A stretch of DNA of 64,000 nt from Brachionus plicatilis (lineage: Eukaryota > Rotifera > Eurotatoria > Ploima > Brachionidae), in NCBI GenBank assembly GCA_010279815.1, contig QEOQ01000092.1, positions 1,036,050 through 1,100,049 on the forward strand, in the 5' to 3' direction. Below, piece by piece: positions 11,173 through 21,960 of this stretch (positions within the stretch are counted from its first letter, which is position 1; each line of letters starts with the position of its first letter). Under the pieces are notes generated by a model. That model ran no database searches. It saw nothing but the letters and a program-made list of their open reading frames with translations, and was not told where the DNA came from. The translations under genes and the position numbers were made by a program.

Positions 11173-12062
11173 TAGTGATGAAATCGAATAAGTTTTTTGG
11201 ACACAAATTGAAACTTGAATAAATACAAAATTTGATAAGACTATTGAAAAAGGAGTATATTCGAATAAAATCTTGAATATAAAATAAATTTGAATTCATA
11301 TTTGATTAATTTTTATTTTCAAATACCGTAAACCTTTGCCCAGCATACTAGGAATAAACCTGAAATTTAACCGGAATTCTATATGGAATAGTTCCCATCG
11401 AAACCATGTTAAAGTAATTTTTTTGAATTTTTTGAGAATTCCGGTTAAAATTAAGAAATGTTCTATTAATAAAAGCTAAATTTAACTAATGTTCTAATAA
11501 ATTTCTGGCGTTTATTCCAGAATTAAAAAAAAAAATTAAAAAAATTAAGAATTAAATTCGAATTCGTTTATAAGTCAAAATTAAGGATTCTTCCAATTTT
11601 TGAGTTTATTCTATGTGTAAAAAATGAAAAAAATCGGAACTAAATTTAATAAATATATGTATATTATTGAAATTTTATTTGCTTGGTCGGATAATTTTTC
11701 CATTTTCATCTCTCTTACGACCCCTTTTTTTTACTGCTGTATTTTCTTGAGAATCTGTATTGTTTACAACAGGCTGTGGCCGAGGCCGAGTATTTTGAAC
11801 TAAAGCCTGGGGTCGGGGCTGAGATTGAAGTTGGCTATTTAAATCATTTAAAACATAACGCCCTGATAACTGGAATCGTTGAGTCTAAGCTTGAGAAGTT
11901 GTTACAGGAGTTACATCATTTAGATAACGATTTGACAACATGTTAGGATGTGTAAAAAAAAGGGGTCGTAAGAGATATTAAATCGAGTATTTATTATATT
12001 CAGTTTTAATCCAAAAATTATTCGAATATCTGTTCGAATATGCATATTCGATTTCATCACTA
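11173..12062. mobile_element. Non-autonomous hAT element with exact 8-bp target duplication
   Basis: The terminal inverted repeats are TAGTGATGAAATCGAATA on the left and TATTCGATTTCATCACTA on the right. Direct repeats AGATTTAC flank both ends, at 11165-11172 and 12063-12070. An 8-bp duplication with ends of this kind is diagnostic of the hAT superfamily. The left end also matches, in inverted orientation, the right end of the hAT relic at 51.3-52.0 kb. No transposase domain remains inside, only a short coding-like stretch on the minus strand. Confidence 0.85.
11677..11941 (-). pseudogene. Short broken ORF with basic RGRKR tail inside the hAT element
   Basis: The minus strand from 11941 reads MLSNRYLNDVTPVTTSQA, a stop, then a Gln/Pro/Arg-rich stretch (QSQPRPQALVQNTRPRPQP), and a basic end KKRGRKRDENGKIIRPSK before the next stop. 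One TAG interrupts it. The basic segment resembles an AT-hook-like DNA-binding tail. The 27-bp DNA encoding KKRGRKR is repeated inverted at about 11950-11976. The function is unknown. Confidence 0.4.
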
Positions 12063-12344
12063 AGATTTACAATTAAATTATTTTAGATTATTTTGTTAAT
12101 CAATATAATTTTCAATTTTCAAAATAACTTTAAAGTCTCTTTTAAAATTTTTAAAAAATTTCATCATTCGTAAGTCTTAAAAGATTTCAAAAAAAAGTCT
12201 TGACAAAACTTTATTTTCTTTCCAAAAAGCAAAATTTAAATTCGGCATCATATTTAAACTTAAATTAACAGAAATCAAACATAAAATTAGATTAAAAAGA
12301 TAAAATTTTTTCAAAATATCTTTATTTAAAAAAAAAATTTATGC

Positions 12345-12665
12345 CATTCTTTATACTTATAAATGGAGAGAAGCATTAGTAACTCCAATCCTTAAAAAAA
12401 GGCAACAATACCGACCCATCGAACTACATGCCTATTTCACTGACATCAGTTGTATGAAAAGTACTTGAAAAAATTGTTAAAAGAGAAATCATGTCGTTCT
12501 TGTCACAAAATAAGCTTAAATCCGAAAATCAACATGGCTTCGTCAATAAAAAAGCATGCGTAACTAATCTTTTAGAAACAATGGACTACGCAACAAAAGC
12601 ATCAGCCTCGAATCACCCGCTGGACATTCTGTTCCTCGATTTCGCCAAAGCTTTCGACAAAATTT
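12345..12665 (+). pseudogene. CR1/Jockey-type reverse transcriptase fragment
   Basis: The translation gives WREALVTPILKK, SNYMPISLTS and LEKIVKREIMSFLSQNKL. These are followed by QHGFVNKKACVTNLLETMDY and DILFLDFAKAFDK, which are reverse transcriptase blocks 0 to 3 of a non-LTR element. The sequence stops abruptly after FAKAFDK. It needs a frameshift near 12400 and reads through a TGA near 12455. It is closely related in wording to the CR1-like LINE at 47-51 kb. It is an inactive fragment. Confidence 0.8.
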
Positions 12666-13280
12666 TTTTATTCTATCAATATTTTTTTAAAGTTTTTTAA
12701 TTAATTTTTATTTAAATTTATTCTAAATTCTTTTTGTTATAAAATTTTAGAATAGAGATCTTGAGGTTTAAAAAAAATAAACAACCTTTTTCAATTTTTA
12801 AGACACAGTAATTAATGCTATTCGACAATTCAATTGATTTAAAACTGAAAATTCAAAATTTTTTAATTAAAAAAATTCATTTTCGTTTATTTTAGTTTCA
12901 TAATTTATTTGGAACCAAAAATCGAACAAAACAATCAAATTCTTTATTTCACAGTAAAAAAAATTCTATTGTTAACAAAAAAAAAATCTAAATATTTGCA
13001 ACATACTGTATGAAATAGAATGTAAAAAATAATCTTTGGAGAAATTTTGTGGTTATTTAATGACAAATTTCGATTTATTTCGATTTCGACAAATAGCAAA
13101 TATATTGTTCTAAAATTCAAATAATTATTGTTTTTGTTAAAATTAATAAAATATTTAAATTCTTTTCATTCAGCTCATTTTTTTATTTTCTGATTATTTT
13201 TTAAATGAAACCTTGCATAATTTTACATTCAATGGCTCATAATTGTTGACCTGAAATTGTGGCTTATTGACCTGGCTTAA
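12666..13280. other. Non-coding AT-rich stretch
   Basis: No gene or clear repeat was recognised between the reverse transcriptase fragment and the foldback element. Confidence 0.45.
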
Positions 13281-13284
13281 AATT

Positions 13285-13900
13285 TTTGTGAGCAAAAAAT
13301 TTTTTTTCTGAAAAATTAAATTTTTTTTAAAAAATGAAGAGATATTTTAATCATTCAATTTTTTTAAAAAATTTTTTATTTAATTTATTTGGATAATCTC
13401 ATGAAAAATTATCCAAACCTTCAATTAAATATCAATATTAATAATTTAAGAAAGAATGGGTCTTTTAAAACCATTTTAAATAGAGTTTATTTTAAATATC
13501 TTGTTTTAAATTTTCTAGACATTGTGAGAGTTCATATAATACTTTAAATACAAAACGAAAAAAAATTACAACTTTTGTTCTAAATTTCAAAAACTTGTTC
13601 TGCAAAAGAAACGAAGTGAAACAACTTTTTTTCACCAACTTTGGAAGTCTGGAAATCTGTACAAATTCTGCAAATTTGGACACTATTTAAAAGTATTAAA
13701 AATAAGGGGCAATAAATTGGTGCATATTTTGCAGAACAAGTTTTTGAAAATTAGAACAAAAATAATTATTTTTTTTTCTTTTTGTATTGGAAGTTTTGTA
13801 TGAAATTTCACAATGACAATTTTTAAATAATTTTTTAGAAAATAAAATAATTAAAACATCTCTTAATTTTTTTAAAAAAATTTAGTTTTTCAGAAAAAAA
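13285..13900. mobile_element. Foldback-type element of about 600 bp
   Basis: Left-arm blocks TTTTTTTTCTGAAAAATTAA and TGAAGAGATATTTTAAT are mirrored at 13845-13895. The inner arm with TTTCAAAAACTTGTTCTGCA (about 13587-13606) is mirrored at about 13728-13750. CATTGTGAGAG near 13520 is mirrored by the CACAATGAC region at 13810. The two arms of about 290 bp meet near 13660. They are divergent with many indels, so this is an old insertion. GACCTG-like motifs lie just outside both ends. Confidence 0.65.
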
Positions 13901-14257
13901 TTATTAAACATTAAAGACCTGTGGGTTGATATGAATCCGGCCTTTAAAATGTCTTAAATTAATGCCTTAAAAATTGATAAGCCGTGTTTAATTAATGTTT
14001 AATTTTTTAAAGCCAAAATTTTAAAATACTAAAATAAAACAAAACTCAAGAAAAAACTGAATTTTTTTAAATTAAATAAAAAGAACTTGAACTGCACCAA
14101 AATAATATAATATGTTAAAAAATTTAAAATTATTATAATTTTCTCTAATATTCTTTGATTAATATATAAAAAAAAATTCAAATCAAATTTTGAATATATT
14201 TATCTAAACTTTTCAATTTCGTAACCAAAAATTAGGTGATTTGCCAACAGATGCTCA

Positions 14258-17200
14258 ATGGCACTTCCGGCAAGCAAAAAAGACTTGACCTATTCCAGTT
14301 TTGAGGAATTTCGTCAAAAAACGAGCTTCGATTTCTCCAAACTTGACTTCAACCGACCCAGCATATGCAACTCTTTACTTAAATTATATGACCAAGGCAC
14401 ACTTTGCTTGAGCACTGGCGAGGATGAAAAAGCCTATATGCTTCTATACCGCTTTTTTGAGGGCTATCTAAAACTAAAATCTTCCAAGCTTTACAAACAA
14501 GATCGCAACTATGTTGAAAATTTCATATCCAAAGAAAAACTAAGCAAATCAATGGTCGTTTTGGAGACTCTGAATGAGCAAATAAAGCAACGGTACCAAG
14601 AACGAGAAGAGGAAAAAAAACAAATGACCAAAATTGAGCCTCCTAAAGTCCCACCAGAAATCAAAAGTCCAATTATTAAAAATGTTATCAATCCGACCCA
14701 ATTTACAGATCTAATCAGACAGAATGTGTACACCATTCTGCTCGTGGACATCCGCGACCAGACAGACTTTGAAAATAGCCGCCTCAATTTGGACTATTTG
14801 ATGACTTTGGAAGCCAAAGAAAAAAAGCTAATCTCCTACATAAACATTCCTGGTGACCTGATTGACACAACCAGTTGGAAAATAGCTGACGCACTGGCCA
14901 AAAAAGATTCCAATAGTGGCCAAATATTTTCCCAAAGAAACAATTTTGACTATTTGATTTTTTTTGACCTGGACTCTTTTTTCAATGATTTAAAATCAGA
15001 CTCAAAATTGATGATTCTAAAGCGAGCAGTGTATGAATTTGACTTGGAAAAAGTTAAAAATGAGCCTGTGATTTTGGATGGCGGCTGGTCCCAATGGTTG
15101 GTGTACTATCCGGCATGCAAAACTGTGTCCATTCAAACCAACACTTGTGAACCAAATGCACAGGAGAAAAAAATCAACATCGAGTACCCGGAAGTAGTGG
15201 AACAAAACGAGGTTGTCCAAGAGCCCGCTCAAAAACCCGAGGAGCCAAATCCAAAGCCAACAATTGACAGATCAAACAAACCAAAGGAAAAGGAAAAAGA
15301 AAAGGAAAATGCAAAAGTAGAGCCTGTTTTAAACCCGATTGAAAATCGGCAGAAAAATAATTTGGCTGAGAATGAATTGAATTTTAAAAATTCAACTTTA
15401 CAAAATTTTTTGCCAACAAAAATTTTAAGCCGGGTGAATAAGCCACAATTGCAGGCCAACAATTATGAGCCATTGAATGAGACCATTTTTAATTCAGTGT
15501 ATGCGCCTAGATTTAAATTTTTGCACACGCCATTCATGAAAGATGGCGACAATAAGGTGCTGAATCCTGTGACTGGCATTTTTTCCTATGAAAACAAACC
15601 GGGCGGTTTTAATGCCGAAGCAAAAGTAAAAAATGAGAAAAATGTTGCCAAAGAAAACAAACCGACTCTTAAGCGCACATTTTCATCGCCCAATATCACA
15701 GACTTGGAAAACTCAGCTGAAGATAAGCCATCAGGCTTCAAGACATTGGCTAAGCCACTGGTTGACCGAGCCAACAAGCCGAGCATGCAGGAAAATATGA
15801 TGGTATCGCGCATTGAAGACCTTGAGCCTGTTTATGCCAAAATCCGACCAGGTCTAACTGGCATTCGCAATTTGGGCAATACTTGTTTTATGAATTCGAT
15901 CATTCAGTGTTTGAGTAATACAGAGCCATTTGTGAAGTATTTTCTGAGCGGTCAGTTTAGAAAAGACTTGAATAGAAAGAATAAATTGGGCTTTAAGGGA
16001 GAAATTGCTGATGAATTTGCGGTGATTATGAACGCGCTTTGGACCGGACGATTCCGAGTCATATCCACGCACAGGTTCAAATTTTTAATTGAGGAGTTCA
16101 ATCAGCTTTTCAAGTCGAATGAGCAGCAGGATGCTCAAGAGTTTCTGCTATTTTTGCTGGATGGTCTGCATGAGGACTTGAATAGAGTGAGGATAAGACC
16201 TAAAATTGGCACTCAAGATGATGAGAATTGTGAGTCACCTGATAAGGCATGGAAAGATCACTTGTCAATGAACAATTCAATAATTGTCGATTTATTCCAA
16301 GTATGTTTATTTTTTAAATTATCACTTAAATTATCAATTAAATTTTATATGAAAAAGATCTGTTTTTAAATTTCTGAATATTCAATTTAATTTTTTTTTT
16401 ATTTTAACACTCAAATTATCACTGTGTCATTTCTGAGGTTATTCTGACTTTTTTTTTGTCGCAAATTAATTAATTAATTAACTTGATAAATAAATAAATA
16501 AAGTAAAATTCAAAAAAAAAGAATAATAATAATTGAATAATAATTATTGATATTAAAAAATCAAGCATTTTAAATTAGAATTTTTATTTTTTTTTTCATA
16601 GTAACTTTTTTTGTCTCTATATTTCAACATAAAGTTTTTAACTTATAATATTTTAATTTTTATTTTATTTATTTTTTTTTTTATGGCAAAATGTAATTTA
16701 TCGTAAATTTTTATATTTTTACATTTTTGAGAGAAAAAATAAAAATCTCAAAATAAAAAAGCTAAAATAATTTTCATTAAGAAAAGTAATAATAAACTCG
16801 CAATTAATTAAAAGGGATTTTTAAAAATTATCCTTGGTTTTTACATTTAAATTTTTCTAAAATTCCTTTTTAAGTAATTGCTAATTTATTATTACTTTTC
16901 TTGAATGAAAAATTTTTTAGATTTTTTGATTTTGAGATTTTTTTTTCCTCTCAAAAAAGTAAAAAATGTAAAAATATAAAAATTTACAATAATTTTCAAT
17001 TTGCCATTTTTATTCTGAAGGAGCACTAGCTCGATACAGATAAACAAATAAATAAATAAAGAAAAGAAAATTTTTCTGCAACAAAAAAAGTTTACTTGTA
17101 TTAACTTTTTTAATTTTTTTTCTTTTTTACGACAAAAGATTAAGTTATTTGATGTGTTGAAAATTTTAGTGTTAATGTTATTAATAATTTTCAAAAAATT

Positions 17201-18923
17201 AAATAGAAAACAAATAGCATCAACAAAAATATTAAGATTTGTTTACTTTGTGATCATGGTTCGGAACATAAGAAAAAAATATTAAAAATTTGCTAATCAT
17301 TCTTTTTAAGAATTTCTGTAGCTAAAATTTAACTATTAACGGGTGATGAATAATTATTTACTCAAATATTCAATGAAATTTAGATGAATTTTGATCATTG
17401 TAATTTGGTAAAATTTTTTATTTTAATAGCGTAAATAAAATGTATAGAGAGTTTCTAGTTCTAAATCTCTATTTAAAGCCAAAACTAAAAACTAAAACTA
17501 AAATACAATTTAAATATATAAGGAAAGAGAGAGAGAGACAGGGCCTGGGGTACTGGCGGTGTTACATTATTTTATTTAATGACAATAATAAGATTTTTCA
17601 ATGTAAAAATTATGAATAATTTAGTATTAATAAATAATTTGTTCAACTTTTGTAAAATTTAAATCATTTAAAATTTTTTTATTATTAAAAAGAATACGAG
17701 GAGAAAATATTTAAACTTTTTTTAGGCATAGAAAAATCAGCAATTCGACTCGTAAATTTAAAAAATTTTTAAATGCCACGTCAAATTATAAATAAAGGAA
17801 ATTTTGTTTTTTTTATTATTTTATTGTCTCATTTTACAAAATCACTCTTTTATTTAAAAAAATTTTTTTTTATTTAAAGTAGATGTCATCACTGATATTT
17901 TTTTAAAAAGCACAATTCTTTGCTCCTAACATTCTTTGAAAAAAAAATGGCGCTGACATTCATCACTCAAAAATGACAGCTCAAACAAAAGTTTTATTCG
18001 GAAATTTCAACAAATTTCCTGTTAATCTTTACTTTCTTTATTTTTTTTTAATTAGACATCATTACAAATAGCTTCTTGAATTAAATGATTTGTAGTCGTG
18101 TAGAAATTTAGTTTTTTCTAAAAAAAAATTTAAATTTAAAACATTGAGTTAGAGTATAATTTTCTTAAAATAAATGAGTAAATAATTATCCTTTCTTCTG
18201 TTAAAAAATAGGTGAGATAAAATTTTAGTGCTAAATTTCACAAAACTACGATCATCAAAATTTTTGGGCTCAAACACTTTCTTAATTAAAATTTTTTGTT
18301 TAGGGTCAGTTCAGATCTACTGTAACATGTTCAACTTGCGGAAAAAAATCGGTCAAATTCGATGCCTTCATGTACCTGACTTTACCAATATTCACATCCA
18401 AATGCAATTTACATGTAATCTAATTTAATAAAATAGTCAATTAAATTTTTATTTAATTAAAAAAAATTATTTGTTTAAGGAATGTTTAGACTTGTTTTTG
18501 AGAAGTGAGAACATGAGTGGAGAGTCCAAGTGGAAATGTCCCAATTGCAAGCAATACAGAGATGCAACCAAAAAAATAGACATTTGGAAGCTTCCACCAT
18601 TATTGATAATACATTTAAAGCGTTTCAAGTATGAAGGAGTTTGGAGAGATAAAATAACTTCAAATGTGGATTATCCGATTGAAAATTTGGACTTGAATCG
18701 ATTTTTAACAGGGCCGACTGTAAGTGGTGTTAGCAATAATTATAGACTTTATGGCATCACCAACCACATTGGGACTATGGACGGAGGTCATTACATTTCC
18801 ATGTGTCGACACCTTGAAATGGATAGATGGGTTAAGTATGATGATTCCGATGTCAAAGAACTGTCGAGCACATCTGCTCTTAAGTCACCAGCTTCTTATA
18901 TTTTGTTCTATTCAAGATATTAG
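14258..18923 (+). CDS. USP8: Ubiquitin carboxyl-terminal hydrolase 8 (USP8/UBPY)
   Basis: The exons are 14258-16300, 18304-18414 and 18480-18923, giving 865 aa (the human protein has about 1118). The enzyme removes ubiquitin from endosomal cargo and ESCRT proteins. Domains in order are an N-terminal USP8 dimerisation/MIT-like helical region (about 1-125); a rhodanese-like domain (about 140-285, ending LDGGWSQWL); a Lys/Pro-rich linker; a 14-3-3-binding motif KRTFSSP (472-478, phospho-Ser equivalent S476); and the peptidase C19 domain from about 527. Catalytic Cys543 lies in NLGNTCFMNS and catalytic His822 in DGGHYIS. Zinc-ribbon CxxC pairs are CSTC and CPNC. Splice junctions are in phase and LFQ|GQFRSTV matches vertebrate USP8 closely. 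The ATG chosen precedes the first conserved helix. Intron 1 is unusually long (2.0 kb) and holds a LINE tail. Confidence 0.95.
17011..17062 (-). mobile_element. LINE 3'-end remnant in USP8 intron 1
   Basis: The sequence CTGAAGGAGCACTAGCTCGA, followed by TACAGATAAACAAATAAATA, matches the 3' end of the minus-strand LINE at 39711-40690 (CTGAAGGAGCTCTAGCTCGG) and the fragment at 55618-55670. All three run into TAAATAAA repeats. It is a short 5'-truncated tail with no coding sequence. Read in element sense it lies on the plus strand as printed, and its tail points toward higher coordinates. Confidence 0.55.
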
Positions 18924-19714
18924 TTTTTTTTAACAATGTAATTTTGTATCATAAATTATTGCTTAATTTTAGATTTTTTTAAATAAAATATATCTAACCA
19001 CATGGCCTGATAGAAATAGTTTGACGATATTACTCTTAATAAAGTAGTCAGTCGATCGTTAGTTTCTTTTGTTACTAAATTTTTATGTAATTCTGAGTGA
19101 TAATTAAAAATTTTTGAAAATAAGTAATATTTTTTTAATATTTATTAATTTATTGAAAAGTGATAATTTTATTTTAATTAAAATATTTTCAAGCTTAAAA
19201 AAAATTAATATAAGAATGGGTTTTGCATATTGTAAAATTGTGAAATTCAAATATAAGTGGAACAAAAATTTTTAATTTCTGATAAATTAAAATTAAACTT
19301 TATAAAATATTTTTTTAAAAATACTGCAACATAGTGCGACAAACTTTATTGCATTTTTTTAACTAAATTAATTTTTTTAATGTAAAAATTGGCAAAAAAT
19401 AAATAATCAATTAAATTACTTAAATTGATTACTAATTTAATTTCCTAAAATAAAGAAGTAGAAATTTTATTTTTGGTAAAAAAGATTGGGAAAAAGTGTT
19501 GCAGCATTTTTTTGAATATTTTTTTTTTTTAATTTAATTTTAATTTATTAAAAAAAATGAAAAAATTTTATTCCATTTTTATTTGAAATTCACAACACAA
19601 AATTTTAAACATATATTAAAAAAATAAATTTAATTAAACTTAGGTAGCTAAACTAATAAATGACCCTTTTTTTCATACTGATCTTTATTTTTGTCAGCCG
19701 AATTAGTTTATTTA
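18924..19714. other. Non-coding stretch between USP8 and the GC-rich blocks
   Basis: It contains the USP8 3' UTR, including an AATAAA-like ATAAAATATA near 18980. No other gene was recognised. Confidence 0.5.
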
Positions 19715-19862
19715 CAGCGGTTCTAATAAAATCGTAACGCCGCTTGGCCGGCCGGCGCGGCCTCGGCCATTTTGTCGGCCCGGCGCGGCCTTTAAACGGC
19801 GTCGGCGCGGCCGGCCTAGTCGGCCAAGTTGTTCGGCCTAGTCGGCCAGGGTGTTCGGCCAT
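19715..19862 (+). repeat. Isolated GC-rich TCGGCC block, third copy
   Basis: It begins CAGCGGTTCTAATAAAATCG, as do the two blocks in the adjacent palindrome. It continues through GGCCGGCCGGCGCGGCC and the GCGGCCTTTAAACGGC segment into only a few TCGGCC units, ending at TTCGGCCATGTA. Its orientation is the same as the left palindromic arm. It lies just outside the palindrome (19873-21960) and has no counterpart on the right side. The open frames on both strands are by-products of the repeat. Confidence 0.8.
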
Positions 19863-20298
19863 GTACCACCTGCAATTTGATGATCAACGTTTAAATCCAA
19901 ATGCAAGAGATGAGATAATAAGAATATTTTTGGTTATTTTTTTATTAAACGAAAAAATAACGCCCATTATTTAATTTGAGAACAAATTAATTAAGAAGCA
20001 TGTAATGAGAATCTAGAGAATTAATAATTGTTTATAGTGACAAAGGAATTATTTTTTTTAATCGTAAATTTTAATTTTATTTTTTTTTTAACTTTCTAAT
20101 TTTTGGTAATTACTTTAAATCCAGTAAATAAAAAAAACTTTTTGTCTTATAGTAAATTTTTTAAGGCTTAAACTTTCAGGGACTGTCAAATACTTATTTT
20201 TAAAACGAAAAAAAAATTTCTCTGAAAAATAACAGCCTAACTGACAATTTTATTTGGTAAACTGGCTATTTAATAATTTTAGACTAATAAAATAACTA

Positions 20299-20793
20299 CA
20301 GCGGTTCTAATAAAATCGTAACGCCGCTTGGCCGGCCGGCGCGGCCTCGGCCATTTTGTCGGCCCGGCGCGGCCTTTAAACGGCGTCGGCGCGGCCGGCC
20401 TAGTCGGCCAGGGTGTTCGGCCATGTCGGCCAAGTTGTTCGGCCTAGTCGGCCAAGTTGTTCGGCCATGTCGGCCAGGATGTTCGGCCATGTGTTCGGCC
20501 TAGTCGGCCATGTCGGCCAGGGTGTTCGGCCTAGTCGGCCAAGTTGTTCGGCCTAGTCGGCCATGTCGGCCAGGGTGTTCGGCCAAGTTGTTCGGCCTAG
20601 TCGGCCATGTCGGCCAGGGTGTTCGGCCATGTCGGCCAGGGTGTTCGGCCTTGTCGGCCATGTGTTCGGCCATGTCGGCCATGTCGGCCAGGGTGTTCGG
20701 CCTAGTCGGCCATGTCGGCCAGGGTGTTCGGCCAAGTTGTTCGGCCTTGTCGGCCATGTGTTCGGCCTAGTCGGCCAGGGTGTTCGGCCAGTG
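20299..20793 (+). repeat. GC-rich TCGGCC array, left arm
   Basis: After a leader of about 105 bp with GGCCGGCCGGCGCGGCC, the array consists of TCGGCC cores separated by a few alternative spacers: TAG, ATG or TTG (9-bp period), or AAGTTGT and AGGGTGT (13-bp period). It is very rich in CpG and in GGCC. The array is followed by AGTGTAAAAATTT, where the AT-rich DNA resumes. The open reading frames through it on both strands are artefacts of stop-free repeats. Confidence 0.9.
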
Positions 20794-21148
20794 TAAAAAT
20801 TTAAAAGCATGTATGATAAGAATCAATTATCTATTTGAAAAAATTTTCAATATTAACCATAAATTTTTTTTTATTTTAGAAAATTAAAAATTCAACTTAT
20901 ATTTAGATTGAATATTGAAGCTAATGTTTAGTGAAGGAATGAAATTAAATTATTTGAAAAAACACTATTGGAACATTCCAAATGGCCATTTTATTGGGCT
21001 TTAATCATTCGGCAGCTATTAGTTCAACATTCAATCTAAATATAAATTGAATTTTTAATTTTCTAAAATAAAAAAAAATTTATGGTTAATATTGAAAATT
21101 TTTTCAAATAGATAATTGATTCTTATCATACATGCTTTTAAATTTTTA

Positions 21149-21534
21149 CACTGGCCGAACACCCTGGCCGACTAGGCCGAACACATGGCCGACAAGGCCG
21201 AACAACTTGGCCGAACACCCTGGCCGACATGGCCGACTAGGCCGAACACCCTGGCCGACATGGCCGACATGGCCGAACACATGGCCGACAAGGCCGAACA
21301 CCCTGGCCGACATGGCCGAACACCCTGGCCGACATGGCCGACTAAGCCGAACAACTTGGCCGAACACCCTGGCCGACATGGCCGACTAGGCCGAACAACT
21401 TGGCCGACATGGCCGAACACCCTGGCCGACTAGGCCGGCCGCGCCGACGCCGTTTAAAGGCCGCGCCGGGCCGACAAAATGGCCGAGGCCGCGCCGGCCG
21501 GCCAAGCGGCGTTACGATTTTATTAGAACCGCTG
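21149..21534 (-). repeat. GC-rich TCGGCC array, right arm
   Basis: This is the inverted counterpart of 20299-20793 (GGCCGA cores on the plus strand), shorter by about 110 bp. The order of spacers follows the left arm except for deleted units and a GACTAAGCC variant. It ends with the CAGCGGTTC leader read on the minus strand (AGAACCGCTG at 21525-21534). Confidence 0.9.
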
Positions 21535-21960
21535 TAGTTATTTTATTAGTCTAAAATTATTAAATAGCCAGTTTACCAAATAAAATTGTCAGTTAGGCTG
21601 TTATTTTTCAGAGAAATTTTTTTTTCGTTTTAAAAATAAGTATTTGACAGTCCCTGAAAGTTTAAGCCTTAAAAAATTTACTATAAGACAAAAAGTTTTT
21701 TTTATTTACTGGATTTAAAGTAATTACCAAAAATTAGAAAGTTAAAAAAAAAATAAAATTAAAATTTACGATTAAAAAAAATAATTCCTTTGTCACTATA
21801 AACAATTATTAATTCTCTAGATTCTCATTACATGCTTCTTAATTAATTTGTTCTCAAATTAAATAATGGGCGTTATTTTTTCGTTTAATAAAAAAATAAC
21901 CAAAAATATTCTTATTATCTCATCTCTTGCATTTGGATTTAAACGTTGATCATCAAATTG

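Larger units (their letters stand above)
19873..21960. repeat. Large near-perfect palindrome with GC-rich arrays in both arms
   Basis: The left arm spans 19873 to about 20918 and the right arm about 21023 to 21960, with a unique centre of about 104 bp. The outer ends are CAATTTGATGATCAACG and its exact complement. From outside in, each arm has about 425 bp of AT-rich DNA, a GC-rich block starting CAGCGGTTC, a TCGGCC array, and about 125 bp of AT-rich DNA. Outside the arrays only a handful of differences are visible, so the duplication is recent or kept uniform by gene conversion. The arrays differ in length (about 495 and 386 bp). The plan (long inverted repeats with internal short tandem repeats) recalls foldback elements. 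No transposase and no target-site duplication is visible. Confidence 0.9.

Noticed and set aside
16892..17194. 100-codon minus-strand open frame in USP8 intron 1
   Set aside because: It is low-complexity and runs through a LINE tail remnant, with no domain features.
20296..21433. Long open frames on both strands through the GC-rich arrays
   Set aside because: They are translations of TCGGCC repeats in several frames at once (for example HGRLGRT and RPCRPGCSA patterns). They mirror each other across the palindrome and have no start context or neighbours, so they are stop-free by composition.
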